A stretch of 64,000 nt of DNA from JACVRW01 sp963811055 (GTDB lineage Bacteria > Actinomycetota > Thermoleophilia > Solirubrobacterales > Thermoleophilaceae): positions 106,789-170,788 of the forward strand of contig CAWEPQ010000010.1 in NCBI GenBank assembly GCA_963811055.1, given 5' to 3'. Shown here in pieces: positions 6,947 to 14,478 of this stretch. The position numbers and the translations under genes are program-made. Each line of letters opens with the position of its first letter. Position 1 is the stretch's first letter. The notes under the pieces were generated by a model that was not told the origin of the DNA, ran no database searches, and saw only the letters and a program-made list of their open reading frames with translations.

Positions 6947-9351
6947 TAGCGCCGGCAGGCGCTCACGACCAGCTCGGCGCGGCGCGCTGACAGATGAGCG
7001 GAGAGCACCGCTGCTTTGCGGTCGAAGCTCCAGGCACTCGCCGGAAGACGCCGTCCGTCCAGTGCCACGGAGCAGGGCACGAAGGGCGCGTGCAGTGTCC
7101 GGAGCGACGCCTGGAGCGCCCAGCTAACCCGGCGCTCGGAGCGGATCGAGAGCTCCCAGCGCCCGCGCCGCTCGTCGGACCTGAGCTCACCGCCGTGCTC
7201 GAGCCGTGCGGATGAGCGCCCGCGCGGGAATGCGAGCAGCACGCGCTCGCCGGCGCGCTCGGCGAGCGACACGGCGGGCGCGGAGTCCCCGTACGAGGCC
7301 AGCGTGTCCACGTCCGCCGGCAGCAGGCTCAGCAGCGTGCCGGCGCGGGCCAGCAGCGGCAGCTCGTCCAGCGGCGCCGGGACGGTCACGGTGCGCCCGC
7401 CCGAGAGCATCCGCGCGCCGTGGAGCTCGAGGCCGCCGTCGCTCTGGCGGTAGCCGGCGGAGCGCCACAGGTCCACCCACTCGCCGCGCGGCAGGTACAG
7501 CGAGCGCTCGCGCGCCCCCGGGTCGAGCACCGGCGCCGCAAGCAGGTCGGGGCCGAAGAGGAAGGCGTCCTCCACCGCGGTCGCGCTCGCGTCGCCGGGG
7601 TAGGCAAGCGCGAGGTGGCGCATGATCGGCAGCCCGCTCCGGCGGTACTCGGCGTCGGCCGCCGCCAGGTACGGGTAGAGCTGGGTGCGCAGCTTGGCCC
7701 AGCGCCGCCAGTGCGGCAGCACCTCTTCGTCCCAGATCTGCGCGCGCGGCTGCGCGGGGATGTTGATCCCGTTGGCCTGCGTGCGCATCACGCCGGACAC
7801 GGCGCCAACCTCGATCCAGCGCACCAGCAGCTCCGGGTCCAGCCGGTTGCCGAAGAGGGCGAAGAAGCCGCCGATGTCGGAGCCCCAGGTGCTCACCCCC
7901 GAGAGTCCCATCGTGAGCCCGTTGGTCACGACCGAGCGCAGGCCGTCGAAGCCGTAGCCCACGGTGGGGTCGCCGCCCCACACGATCGGCGAGCAGCGGG
8001 CGCTGCCGGTCCAGCCCGAGCGGACGAAGCGCGCGAGCCCGCGCGGCGCGCCGGCCACCCCGTCGAAGGCGCCGCAGTGGTACTGGCGCGGATAGGCATT
8101 GTGCAGGGTGGAGCCGGTGGTGCCGTCGGACGCGCGCGCGTCGAGGGGGGTGTACTCGCCGAAGTCCTCCATCCAGCCGTCGTGCCCGTCGGCCACCGCC
8201 GCGCGCAGAAGCTGCCCGTAGAGGTCGCGGCCGGCCCGGGCCGTGAAGTCGAACTGCGAGACGTCGAAGCTCGTGAGGGTGCTGTAGCGGTACACGTACG
8301 GCTGGCCCTCCGGGTTCTTCACGAGCGCGCCGCCGGCTGCCGCTTCGCCGAAGCGCGGATGGGTCGTGCAGATCATCGGGTTGAAGTAGGTGGTCACGGC
8401 CAGCCCGGCGTTGTGGAAGCTCGCCACCCGCGCGCGCTCGGCCTCCTCACGCCCGGTCTGGTCGGCGCAGGGCAGGTAGTGCGTGTAGGTCTGCGCCACC
8501 GACAGCGGCGCATCGCGCTCGAGCAGACGCGCCAGCACCGCGGGCTGGTCGCTGCCGCTGGGCTGGTACCAGGGGCCGAAGAAGAACGGCTCGGACACCG
8601 CGGGCTGGCGGCCCACACGCTGGGTGAAGCGGCGCAGCACGTCGGCCGGGCGCGGTCCGGCAAACACGCGGAGGTTGAGGTGGGCCGCCTCCACCTCCAC
8701 GCTCCAGACGCCGCTCCCGCCCTGGTCCAGACGGAAGTAGCTCGTCTCGGGGTCGTCCACCAGAACGCCGTAGCCGGCCGTGGACAGCAGCCACGGCACG
8801 GGGTAGTAGGTGGCGTCGGGTCGTGGGTGATAGCCCCACGGGGGAACGAACGCCGGGATGATCGCGCGGTCGTCCTCCTCGTAGGGGCCCTCGGCCACGT
8901 AGCTCTCCACCTCGCCGCCGCGCTGGTCCACCCTGTTCGAGCGCTCGCCGAATCCCAGGTAGCGCTCCCCCGGGCGGGCGCGGAACCCGATGCTCGTGGC
9001 CTCCACGGCCGCCGGCGCGCCGGAGCCGGTCACGCTGATGCTCATGGCCGTCACGCCGGCGCCCTCCGGCGCCACGCGCACCACGAGGCGCCGTCCCGCG
9101 GGGTCGTCGGTGGCGAAGGCGCTCGTCCAGGCGTCGCGGTGACGGCGGCTATAGAGCACGCGCGTGGCGTGGAAGTGGCCGTCTGCCGTGCGGAAGCCGA
9201 GCGAGCCGGGCACCTGCGTGAGCACCGGCCGGCCGCCGGGACCGGCGCCGAGCGAGCCGGGCCCCGCCGTGGCCGCGGCGGCCGGCGGCGCCAGCGCCAG
9301 CACCGCCAGAACGGCGAGTGCGCGGAGCGGGGTCTGCACGCAGCGGACCAT
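6946..9351 (-). CDS. Secreted GH31 family alpha-glycosidase
   Basis: 801 residues. ATG 9351 was chosen because it begins a clean signal peptide (VQTPLRALAVLAVLALAPPAAAA). The frame is open further upstream, but only across the MoaE coding region. A GH31 N-terminal beta-sandwich (about 60-240) is followed by the TIM barrel. The nucleophile motif GWMEDFGEY is near residue 390 and the acid/base Asp in WGGDPT is near residue 459. WGSDIGGF follows, and a beta-rich C-domain ends the protein. The WMxDFGE form of the motif resembles the branch that includes sulfoquinovosidases, but the sulfonate-binding residues cannot be checked by eye, so substrate is left open (alpha-glucoside, xyloside or sulfoquinovoside). 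Confidence 0.88.
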   Translation of the reverse strand: MVRCVQTPLRALAVLAVLALAPPAAAATAGPGSLGAGPGGRPVLTQVPGSLGFRTADGHFHATRVLYSRRHRDAWTSAFATDDPAGRRLVVRVAPEGAGVTAMSISVTGSGAPAAVEATSIGFRARPGERYLGFGERSNRVDQRGGEVESYVAEGPYEEDDRAIIPAFVPPWGYHPRPDATYYPVPWLLSTAGYGVLVDDPETSYFRLDQGGSGVWSVEVEAAHLNLRVFAGPRPADVLRRFTQRVGRQPAVSEPFFFGPWYQPSGSDQPAVLARLLERDAPLSVAQTYTHYLPCADQTGREEAERARVASFHNAGLAVTTYFNPMICTTHPRFGEAAAGGALVKNPEGQPYVYRYSTLTSFDVSQFDFTARAGRDLYGQLLRAAVADGHDGWMEDFGEYTPLDARASDGTTGSTLHNAYPRQYHCGAFDGVAGAPRGLARFVRSGWTGSARCSPIVWGGDPTVGYGFDGLRSVVTNGLTMGLSGVSTWGSDIGGFFALFGNRLDPELLVRWIEVGAVSGVMRTQANGINIPAQPRAQIWDEEVLPHWRRWAKLRTQLYPYLAAADAEYRRSGLPIMRHLALAYPGDASATAVEDAFLFGPDLLAAPVLDPGARERSLYLPRGEWVDLWRSAGYRQSDGGLELHGARMLSGGRTVTVPAPLDELPLLARAGTLLSLLPADVDTLASYGDSAPAVSLAERAGERVLLAFPRGRSSARLEHGGELRSDERRGRWELSIRSERRVSWALQASLRTLHAPFVPCSVALDGRRLPASAWSFDRKAAVLSAHLSARRAELVVSACRR

Positions 9352-9389
9352 ATCCCCGCGCGAGCGGCCGTCGCGCAGGTCGGAGCGTG

Positions 9390-10034
9390 TCAGGCGGGCG
9401 GGCGGCCCTCCACCCAGCGCCCCTCGCCGCCCTCGATCTCCTTCTTCCAGATCGGCGCCTCGGCCTTCACCCGGTCGATGATCTCGCGCGCCCCCGCGAA
9501 CGCCTCGCCGCGGTGCGGCGCCGACACGGCCACTGCGACGCTCGGCTCGGACAGAGGCACGTGGCCCACCCGGTGCTCCACCGCCGCGGCGCAGAGCCCG
9601 TGGCGCTCGACCGCCGCGCGCGCGATCTCCGCCATCCGCTCCTCGGCCATCTCCGCGTAGGCCTCGTACTCCAGCCGCTCCACCTCGCGCGTGACGCCCT
9701 GGAAGGTCACGACCGCTCCCGCGCGCGGGTCGCGGACGCGGGCCGCCACCGCGTCGAGCGAGAGCGGCTCTCCCGTCACGCGGACCCACGGTGCCGCCGA
9801 GGTCTCGCCGCCGCTCACCGGGGGAATCAGCGCCAGCTCGTCGCCGGGTGCGAGCGTGCGCTCGGCGTCGGCGTACTCGCGGTTCACGGCCATCACCAGC
9901 GGCAGGCCCTCGGCCAAGCCGTGCAGCTCGGCCAGCGCGTCGGCCACGCTGGCGCCGTCCGGGAGCTCGAGCACCACCGCCGCGGCCCCGGCGCGCTCGC
10001 GCAGCATCGCGAACAGGCGAACGGTCACCTCCAT
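9390..10034 (-). CDS. MoaD-MoaE fusion (molybdopterin synthase)
   Basis: 214 residues from ATG 10034 (MEVTVRLFAMLRERAG). Residues 1-82 are a MoaD ubiquitin-like domain ending in the diglycine PPVSGG, here internal. Residues 90-214 are MoaE, with the DPRAGAVVTFQGVTR motif and the catalytic-lysine segment KAEAPIWKKE. Together the domains convert precursor Z (cPMP) to molybdopterin. The GG must be free as a thiocarboxylate for sulfur transfer, so a fused protein would have to be cleaved after GG, as described for the mycobacterial fusion MoaX. No other molybdenum-cofactor gene is in the window. Confidence 0.9.
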   Translation of the reverse strand: MEVTVRLFAMLRERAGAAAVVLELPDGASVADALAELHGLAEGLPLVMAVNREYADAERTLAPGDELALIPPVSGGETSAAPWVRVTGEPLSLDAVAARVRDPRAGAVVTFQGVTREVERLEYEAYAEMAEERMAEIARAAVERHGLCAAAVEHRVGHVPLSEPSVAVAVSAPHRGEAFAGAREIIDRVKAEAPIWKKEIEGGEGRWVEGRPPA

Positions 10035-10059
10035 GAGGCGGATGCTACGCCCGAGCGGC

Positions 10060-10929
10060 CTAGGGCTCGTAGCCCGGCGACTCGTACCCGAGGCCCACTT
10101 CCGTGGGCAGCACGAAGTCCCGCGTCGCGTTCGCCGGCCAGCGCTGCACGTCACCCCACCATCGCGAGTCCGTGGACGGACTGGGCACAGTGGCCGCGTT
10201 CCAGGGCCGGTTCCCCGGGTCGCAGAACACGTTCGTGAGATCGGTCATGGGCTGAGCGAAGAGCGGCGTCTGGAACACCGCGAAGCAGGACTGGGCGTTA
10301 GGGGCAAGCTTCAGGTTCGTGTTGCGGATCACGACCCGGCTGGCGATGTTGCGCGGATTCGAGAAGGCCGCCGAGTCGGGGACGATCCCCTGGTACACGG
10401 TCCTGCCCGTGAACCGGTCGATCCTCAGCACGGACGGTCCCTGCCAGAGCTGGAGAAGATCCGGATGCTCCTCCGGCCAATTGCCGTCGGCGGGCTGGAC
10501 CTTCGCGTGGACCTCGCTCACCAGCACGTTCTCCACCTGAGCGACGGTGCCGGCGTAGCGCGTGGAAAGCCAGAGCCCGTTGGTCAGCCCCGTACCGCCC
10601 AGCTTGACGCCCTCCACGTGGGCGGTGTCGGTGTAGTTGGTGAGGTAGATCCCCGGCTCCTCCGGCTTGCCGTTCGGCAGCCCGGGGAACCTCACCTCGC
10701 CACCTATCAACGTGATGTTGCGACAGCCGTTGACCTTCACGGTGTCGGTCACGGGCACCGGGGGCATCCGCACCTCGCAGTCCCAGTTCCCGGGGAGGTT
10801 GTGCTCGACCCCGGTGGGCGGCACGTTGATGATGAACGGGTTCTCGAGCGCCGGGGGCGCCCAGGCCAGCTTGCAGCCGGTGGACCCCGCCGTCAGCGCC
10901 ACCAGGGCGCAAAGGAGCAGGCGTCTCAC
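10060..10929 (-). CDS. Secreted protein of unknown function, possible lipoprotein or beta-helix
   Basis: 289 residues from GTG 10929. An N-terminal signal (VRRLLLCALVALTAGSTGC) could be a lipoprotein signal with Cys near residue 19, although the lipobox STGC is not classical. The rest has repeated short beta-strand motifs (NGCRNITLIGGEV, VEGVKLGGTGL, ASRVVIRNTNL), as in right-handed beta-helix proteins. No catalytic signature is recognised. The gene is divergent from the mutase at 11104 and followed by moaDE in the same direction after a 25-b gap. Function unknown. Confidence 0.7.
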   Translation of the reverse strand: MRRLLLCALVALTAGSTGCKLAWAPPALENPFIINVPPTGVEHNLPGNWDCEVRMPPVPVTDTVKVNGCRNITLIGGEVRFPGLPNGKPEEPGIYLTNYTDTAHVEGVKLGGTGLTNGLWLSTRYAGTVAQVENVLVSEVHAKVQPADGNWPEEHPDLLQLWQGPSVLRIDRFTGRTVYQGIVPDSAAFSNPRNIASRVVIRNTNLKLAPNAQSCFAVFQTPLFAQPMTDLTNVFCDPGNRPWNAATVPSPSTDSRWWGDVQRWPANATRDFVLPTEVGLGYESPGYEP

Positions 10930-11077
10930 GCCCCGGCCTCTGCGGGGTTGCGGCGGGAGCGGCCGCTGGGGGCGATGTCTGGCTGGGGCATCTACGGGGC
11001 GTCGGGAGGGGCGCCGCCCATCCAACAACGGCTGGGAGGGTCGGGTTCTTCCGCGGCGGTACCACCGGAAACTTAGG

Positions 11078-11093
11078 CGTCGCGACGTATCCT
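11078..11093 (+). promoter_or_regulatory. Candidate operator and -10 box before the mutase gene
   Basis: The perfect palindrome CGTCGCGACG (11078-11087) is directly followed by TATCCT (11088-11093), a -10-like hexamer 10 b before the GTG. Transcription from it would give a leaderless or nearly leaderless mRNA, with the palindrome overlapping the promoter core. Inferred from sequence only. Confidence 0.3.
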
Positions 11094-11103
11094 TGGTGCA
11101 CAC

Positions 11104-12723
11104 GTGGCCACGACCCCCGACCACAAGCCCACGATCGCCCCGATCGTCGGACCCGACGACCCGCGCCGCTTCACCGACTCGGGCATCGAGATCAAGAACA
11201 CCTACACCGAGGCGGACGTGGGCCCGGACCTCGAGGAACGGCTGGGCGCGCCCGGCGAGTACCCCTACACGCGCGGCGTGCACCCGGACATGTACCGCGG
11301 CCGCAAATGGACGATGCGCCAGTACGCGGGCTACGCCAGCGCGAAGGAGACCAACGAGCGCTTCCACTACCTGATCCAGCACGGCTCCACCGGCCTCTCG
11401 ATGGCGTTCGACCTGCCCACCCAGCTCGGCCGCGACTCGGACGACCCGCTCTGCGAGGGCGAGGTGGGCCGCACCGGCGTGGCCATCGACTCGATCGACG
11501 ACATGCGCCGCGTGTTCGACGGCATCCCGCTCGACCAGGTATCCACCTCGATGACGATCAACGCGCCGGCGGCGGTGCTGCTGCTGCTCTACGAGCTGGT
11601 CGGCGAGGAGCAGGGCGTGCCCTCCGAGGCACTGACCGGCACCACGCAGAACGACATCCTCAAGGAGTACATCGCCCGCGGGAACTTCATCTACCCGCCC
11701 GTCCCGGCCATGCGCCTGACCACGGACCTGTTCGCCTACTGCCACGAGCGCGTTCCGAAGTGGAACACCATCTCCATCTCGGGCTACCACATGCGCGAGA
11801 AGGGCTGCTCGGCGGTCCAGGAGGTGGGCTTCACCCTCGCCAACGCGATCGCCTACGTGCAGGCGGCCATCGACGCCGGGCTCGAGGTGGACGAGTTCGG
11901 CCCGCGGCTGGCCTTCTTCTTCAACGGGCACAACCACGTGTTCCAGGAGGTGGCCAAGTTCCGCGCGGCCCGGCGGATGTGGGCCCGCATCATGCGCGAG
12001 CGCTTCGGCGCGCGCGACGAGCGCTCGCTCAAGATCCGCTTCCACACGCAGACGGGCGGCGTGACGCTGGCGGCTCAGCAGCCCGAGAACAACATCGTGC
12101 GGGTGGCGCTGCAGGGCTTCGCCGCCGTGTGCGGCGGCACGCAGTCGCTGCACACCAACGGCTTCGACGAGGCGCTGGCGCTGCCCACCGAGCGCGCCGC
12201 CCGGATCGCCCTGCGCACCCAGCAGATCCTCGCCCACGAGTCCGGCGCCGCCGACACGGCGGACCCGTTCGCCGGCTCATACTTCATCGAGGCGCTCACC
12301 GACGAGATCGAGGCCGGCGCCCAGGCGCTGATCGACAAGGTCGAGGAGCTGGGCGGCTCGGTGGAGTGCATCCCCTTCATCCGCGCGGAGGTGGAGGAGT
12401 CCGCCTGGGGCTACGAGGAGCGCTACAAGCAGAAGCAGGACATCGTGGTCGGCGTGAACGAGTACGTGACCGACCAGATCGACGAGGTGGAGATCCTGCG
12501 CGTGGACCCGGACGCCGAGCGCCACCAGGTGGAGCGGTTGAAGGCGTTCAAGGAGGACCGCGACCAGGAGCTCGTTCGCACGCGCCTGGACGAGCTGCGA
12601 GCCGCCGCCAAGGGCAGCGAGAACCTGCTGCCGCCCATGCGCGCCGCGCTGAGCGACCACTGCACGCTCGGAGAGGTCTCCGGGGTGCTGCGCGATGAGT
12701 TCGGCGAGTACTCGGAGGCCTGA
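11104..12723 (+). CDS. Acyl-CoA (methylmalonyl-CoA-type) mutase large subunit
   Basis: 539 residues covering only the substrate-binding TIM-barrel part of adenosylcobalamin-dependent mutases. The C-terminal B12-binding domain (DxHxxG) is absent, so a separate small subunit is needed and none lies in this window. Hallmarks are YPYTRGVHPDMY, WTMRQYAG, MAFDLPTQLG, TGTTQNDILKEY, ISISGYHMREKG and GGTQSLHTNGFDEA. The Tyr of PDMY (Y64) corresponds to the active-site Tyr of methylmalonyl-CoA mutase, where 2-hydroxyisobutyryl-CoA mutase has Ile, so a methylmalonyl-CoA-like substrate is favoured. The GTG start at 11104 has no ribosome site. Confidence 0.88.
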   Translation: MATTPDHKPTIAPIVGPDDPRRFTDSGIEIKNTYTEADVGPDLEERLGAPGEYPYTRGVHPDMYRGRKWTMRQYAGYASAKETNERFHYLIQHGSTGLSMAFDLPTQLGRDSDDPLCEGEVGRTGVAIDSIDDMRRVFDGIPLDQVSTSMTINAPAAVLLLLYELVGEEQGVPSEALTGTTQNDILKEYIARGNFIYPPVPAMRLTTDLFAYCHERVPKWNTISISGYHMREKGCSAVQEVGFTLANAIAYVQAAIDAGLEVDEFGPRLAFFFNGHNHVFQEVAKFRAARRMWARIMRERFGARDERSLKIRFHTQTGGVTLAAQQPENNIVRVALQGFAAVCGGTQSLHTNGFDEALALPTERAARIALRTQQILAHESGAADTADPFAGSYFIEALTDEIEAGAQALIDKVEELGGSVECIPFIRAEVEESAWGYEERYKQKQDIVVGVNEYVTDQIDEVEILRVDPDAERHQVERLKAFKEDRDQELVRTRLDELRAAAKGSENLLPPMRAALSDHCTLGEVSGVLRDEFGEYSEA

Positions 12724-12727
12724 CGCG

Positions 12728-13093
12728 ATGCGACTGATCGCCTTGCCGATCGCCGTTCTGATGGTGCTCGCCATGGCGGCGCCCGCGGACGCCCGGCAGC
12801 GCTCCTTCCACACCCCCTCTGGCAACATCTCGTGCCTCTACCGGTCGGGCGGGCCGTTCCTGCGCTGCGACGTGCACAGCCTCAACGACACCGCCTTCAC
12901 GCTGGATCGCCGCCACCGCGGCAAGCGCGTGCACGTCACGGACGCCGTGCCCGCCGGCAAGGTCCTGGCGTACGGCGCCACCGTGAAGCTCGGGCCGTTC
13001 CGCTGCCGCTCGCGCAGCACCGGCCTCACCTGCCGCAGCAAGCCGAGCGGCCACGGCTTCAAGCTCGCTCGCGAGCGGCAGTACACGTTCTGA
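12728..13093 (+). CDS. Secreted DUF6636-like protein
   Basis: 121 residues from ATG 12728, four bases after the mutase stop. The signal peptide is MRLIALPIAVLMVLAMAAPADA. The mature domain has the pattern FHTPSGNISCLY...LRCDV...GLTCRSKPSGHGFKLAR, typical of the small exported DUF6636 family with paired cysteines. Function is unknown. The ORF can be read from 12695, but that start lies inside the mutase and would bury the signal peptide. Confidence 0.8.
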   Translation: MRLIALPIAVLMVLAMAAPADARQRSFHTPSGNISCLYRSGGPFLRCDVHSLNDTAFTLDRRHRGKRVHVTDAVPAGKVLAYGATVKLGPFRCRSRSTGLTCRSKPSGHGFKLARERQYTF

Positions 13094-13132
13094 GCGGCGC
13101 GCCCATCCGGGCGATTTCGTAGGTTTTCGCCC

Positions 13133-13531
13133 GTGACGCGGTACGAGTGGCTGCTCCTGCTGCATCTGATCGGCGCGTTCGCCTCGATGGGCTCGGTCGT
13201 CGTGTTCTCCGTGCTCATGGCCAGCGGCGCGCGTGTGGCGGTCCCGCAGCTCACCTTCCTGGGCCGCCGGCTCTGGGACGTGGGCGGTCTGCTCACGCTG
13301 GTGTTCGGCGTCTGGCTGGCGCTCGACGTGGACGGCTACGGGATCTTCGACGGCTGGATCCTCAGCGCTCTCCTGCTCTGGCTGGTGGCGGGCGGCGCCG
13401 GCATCCGGCTTGGCATGGCGTTCGACGAGGGCGACGAGCCTCCGGCGGGAAGCGTGCTCCCGCTCTACGCGATCATGGCCGTGGCCGTCACCGCCCTGCT
13501 CGTCGTGATGATCTACAAGCCCGGCGCATGA
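13133..13531 (+). CDS. DUF2269-like four-helix membrane protein
   Basis: 132 residues, GTG start at 13133, with four hydrophobic helices (LLLLHLIGAFASMGSVVVF, LWDVGGLLTLVFGVW, ILSALLLWLVAGGAG, LYAIMAVAVTALLVVM). The layout resembles the DUF2269 family of small integral membrane proteins; that is a family-level guess. It overlaps the next membrane gene by ATGA (13528-13531), so the two are translationally coupled and probably form a heteromeric pair. Confidence 0.7.
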   Translation: MTRYEWLLLLHLIGAFASMGSVVVFSVLMASGARVAVPQLTFLGRRLWDVGGLLTLVFGVWLALDVDGYGIFDGWILSALLLWLVAGGAGIRLGMAFDEGDEPPAGSVLPLYAIMAVAVTALLVVMIYKPGA

Positions 13532-13983
13532 GCTACGCGAGCGTCCGTCCCGACAGCTGGAACCTCCCCCTTCTGCTGCACGTGCTCGGGGCGATGGTGT
13601 TCGTCAGCCTGCTGGCCGTGATCGCGGTGATCTTCGTGGCGGCGCTACGCAGCGACGACCGGGCGCCCGCATTGAGGCTGGCCTTCCGCACGCTCCTCAT
13701 CGGCGCCATCCCGTCCTACGTCCTCATGCGCGGGGCGGCGGAGTGGGTGGCCTCCGAGGAGAACGTGGATGAGGACGCCGCGTGGATCGGCATCGGCTAC
13801 ATCGTCACGGACCTGGGGCTGCTGCTTCTGATCATCGTCACGGTGCTCGCCGGGCTGGCCAAGCGCCGTGTCGGGCGCGGCACGGAGCCGGGACGGCTGG
13901 TGCGCCCCGCCACGGCGATCACGCTCTTTCTGATCGTCGCCTATGCGGTGGCGCTATGGGCGATGACAGCCAAACCCGTTTGA
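13528..13983 (+). CDS. Small membrane protein, partner of preceding gene
   Basis: 151 residues from the ATG at 13528 that overlaps the previous stop by 4 nt. Four hydrophobic helices are visible: NLPLLLHVLGAMVFVSLLAV, FRTLLIGAIPSYVLMRG, IGYIVTDLGLLLLIIVTV and ATAITLFLIVAYAVALW. The motif LLLHVLGAMVF parallels LLLHLIGAFAS of the preceding protein, so the two look like diverged paralogues. Function unknown. Confidence 0.72.
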   Translation: MSYASVRPDSWNLPLLLHVLGAMVFVSLLAVIAVIFVAALRSDDRAPALRLAFRTLLIGAIPSYVLMRGAAEWVASEENVDEDAAWIGIGYIVTDLGLLLLIIVTVLAGLAKRRVGRGTEPGRLVRPATAITLFLIVAYAVALWAMTAKPV

Positions 13984-14064
13984 GCCCTGCTCTTCGCGAC
14001 AAGTGATTGCGCGTACAAGGAAATATGGGCAGGACTCGGTCTGGGGCGCTCGAAACCTGGTGAG

Positions 14065-14478
14065 ATGCGTACGGTCGAGGTGTCACGAACGCTCGTGAAG
14101 TCCCCACCGGAGCTCTGGACGGAGCTCTCCGGAGAGCGCCTGAGTGAGGCGGTCGGGGGGGCTTCCCTAAAGGTGGCCGAGGAAGAACGGCGGATCGAGT
14201 GGGAGGTTGACGGGGCGCGCGGCGCCGCCGTGCTCGAGCCCGCCGGGTGGGGAACCAAGGTCACGCTCACGGCCCACATCGAGGAGGAGGTCAAGGCGCT
14301 GGAGCCCGACGTTGCGCGGCTCGGCCTCTGGGCTCGCCTCCGCGGCACGCGAACGGTCGAGCCGCCGCCCGCTCCGGAGCCGGAGACGAAGGTGCGGCCG
14401 GACGAGCTCGAGGACACCCTCGCCCAGCTGCTCGACGACCTCGGCTCTGCCCACCGACGGCCGTTCCAGATCACCTGA
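14065..14478 (+). CDS. SRPBCC/START-like small protein
   Basis: 137 residues. The N-terminal 75 residues (VEVSRTLVKSPPELWTELSG, IEWEVDGARGAAVLEP, TKVTLTAHIEEE) resemble the first strands and helix of the Bet v1/SRPBCC ligand-binding fold. The second half is Pro- and Glu-rich and ends in an amphipathic helix (ELEDTLAQLLDDLGSAHRR). Cytoplasmic; ligand unknown. Its stop overlaps the likely CTG start of the sulfatase-like gene (CTGA). Confidence 0.65.
   Translation: MRTVEVSRTLVKSPPELWTELSGERLSEAVGGASLKVAEEERRIEWEVDGARGAAVLEPAGWGTKVTLTAHIEEEVKALEPDVARLGLWARLRGTRTVEPPPAPEPETKVRPDELEDTLAQLLDDLGSAHRRPFQIT

Noticed and set aside
7420..9660. Long open frame on the + strand opposite the GH31 gene
   Set aside because: Composition is low-complexity and Arg/Ala/His-rich, while the minus strand shows clear GH31 motifs; it is a high-GC shadow frame.
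6946..9789. Apparent N-terminal extension of the GH31 protein
   Set aside because: The extension is antiparallel-frame reading of moaDE; a signal peptide begins at ATG 9351.
11104..12723. 2-hydroxyisobutyryl-CoA mutase
   Set aside because: The position that is Ile in that enzyme is Tyr 64 here, as in methylmalonyl-CoA mutase.
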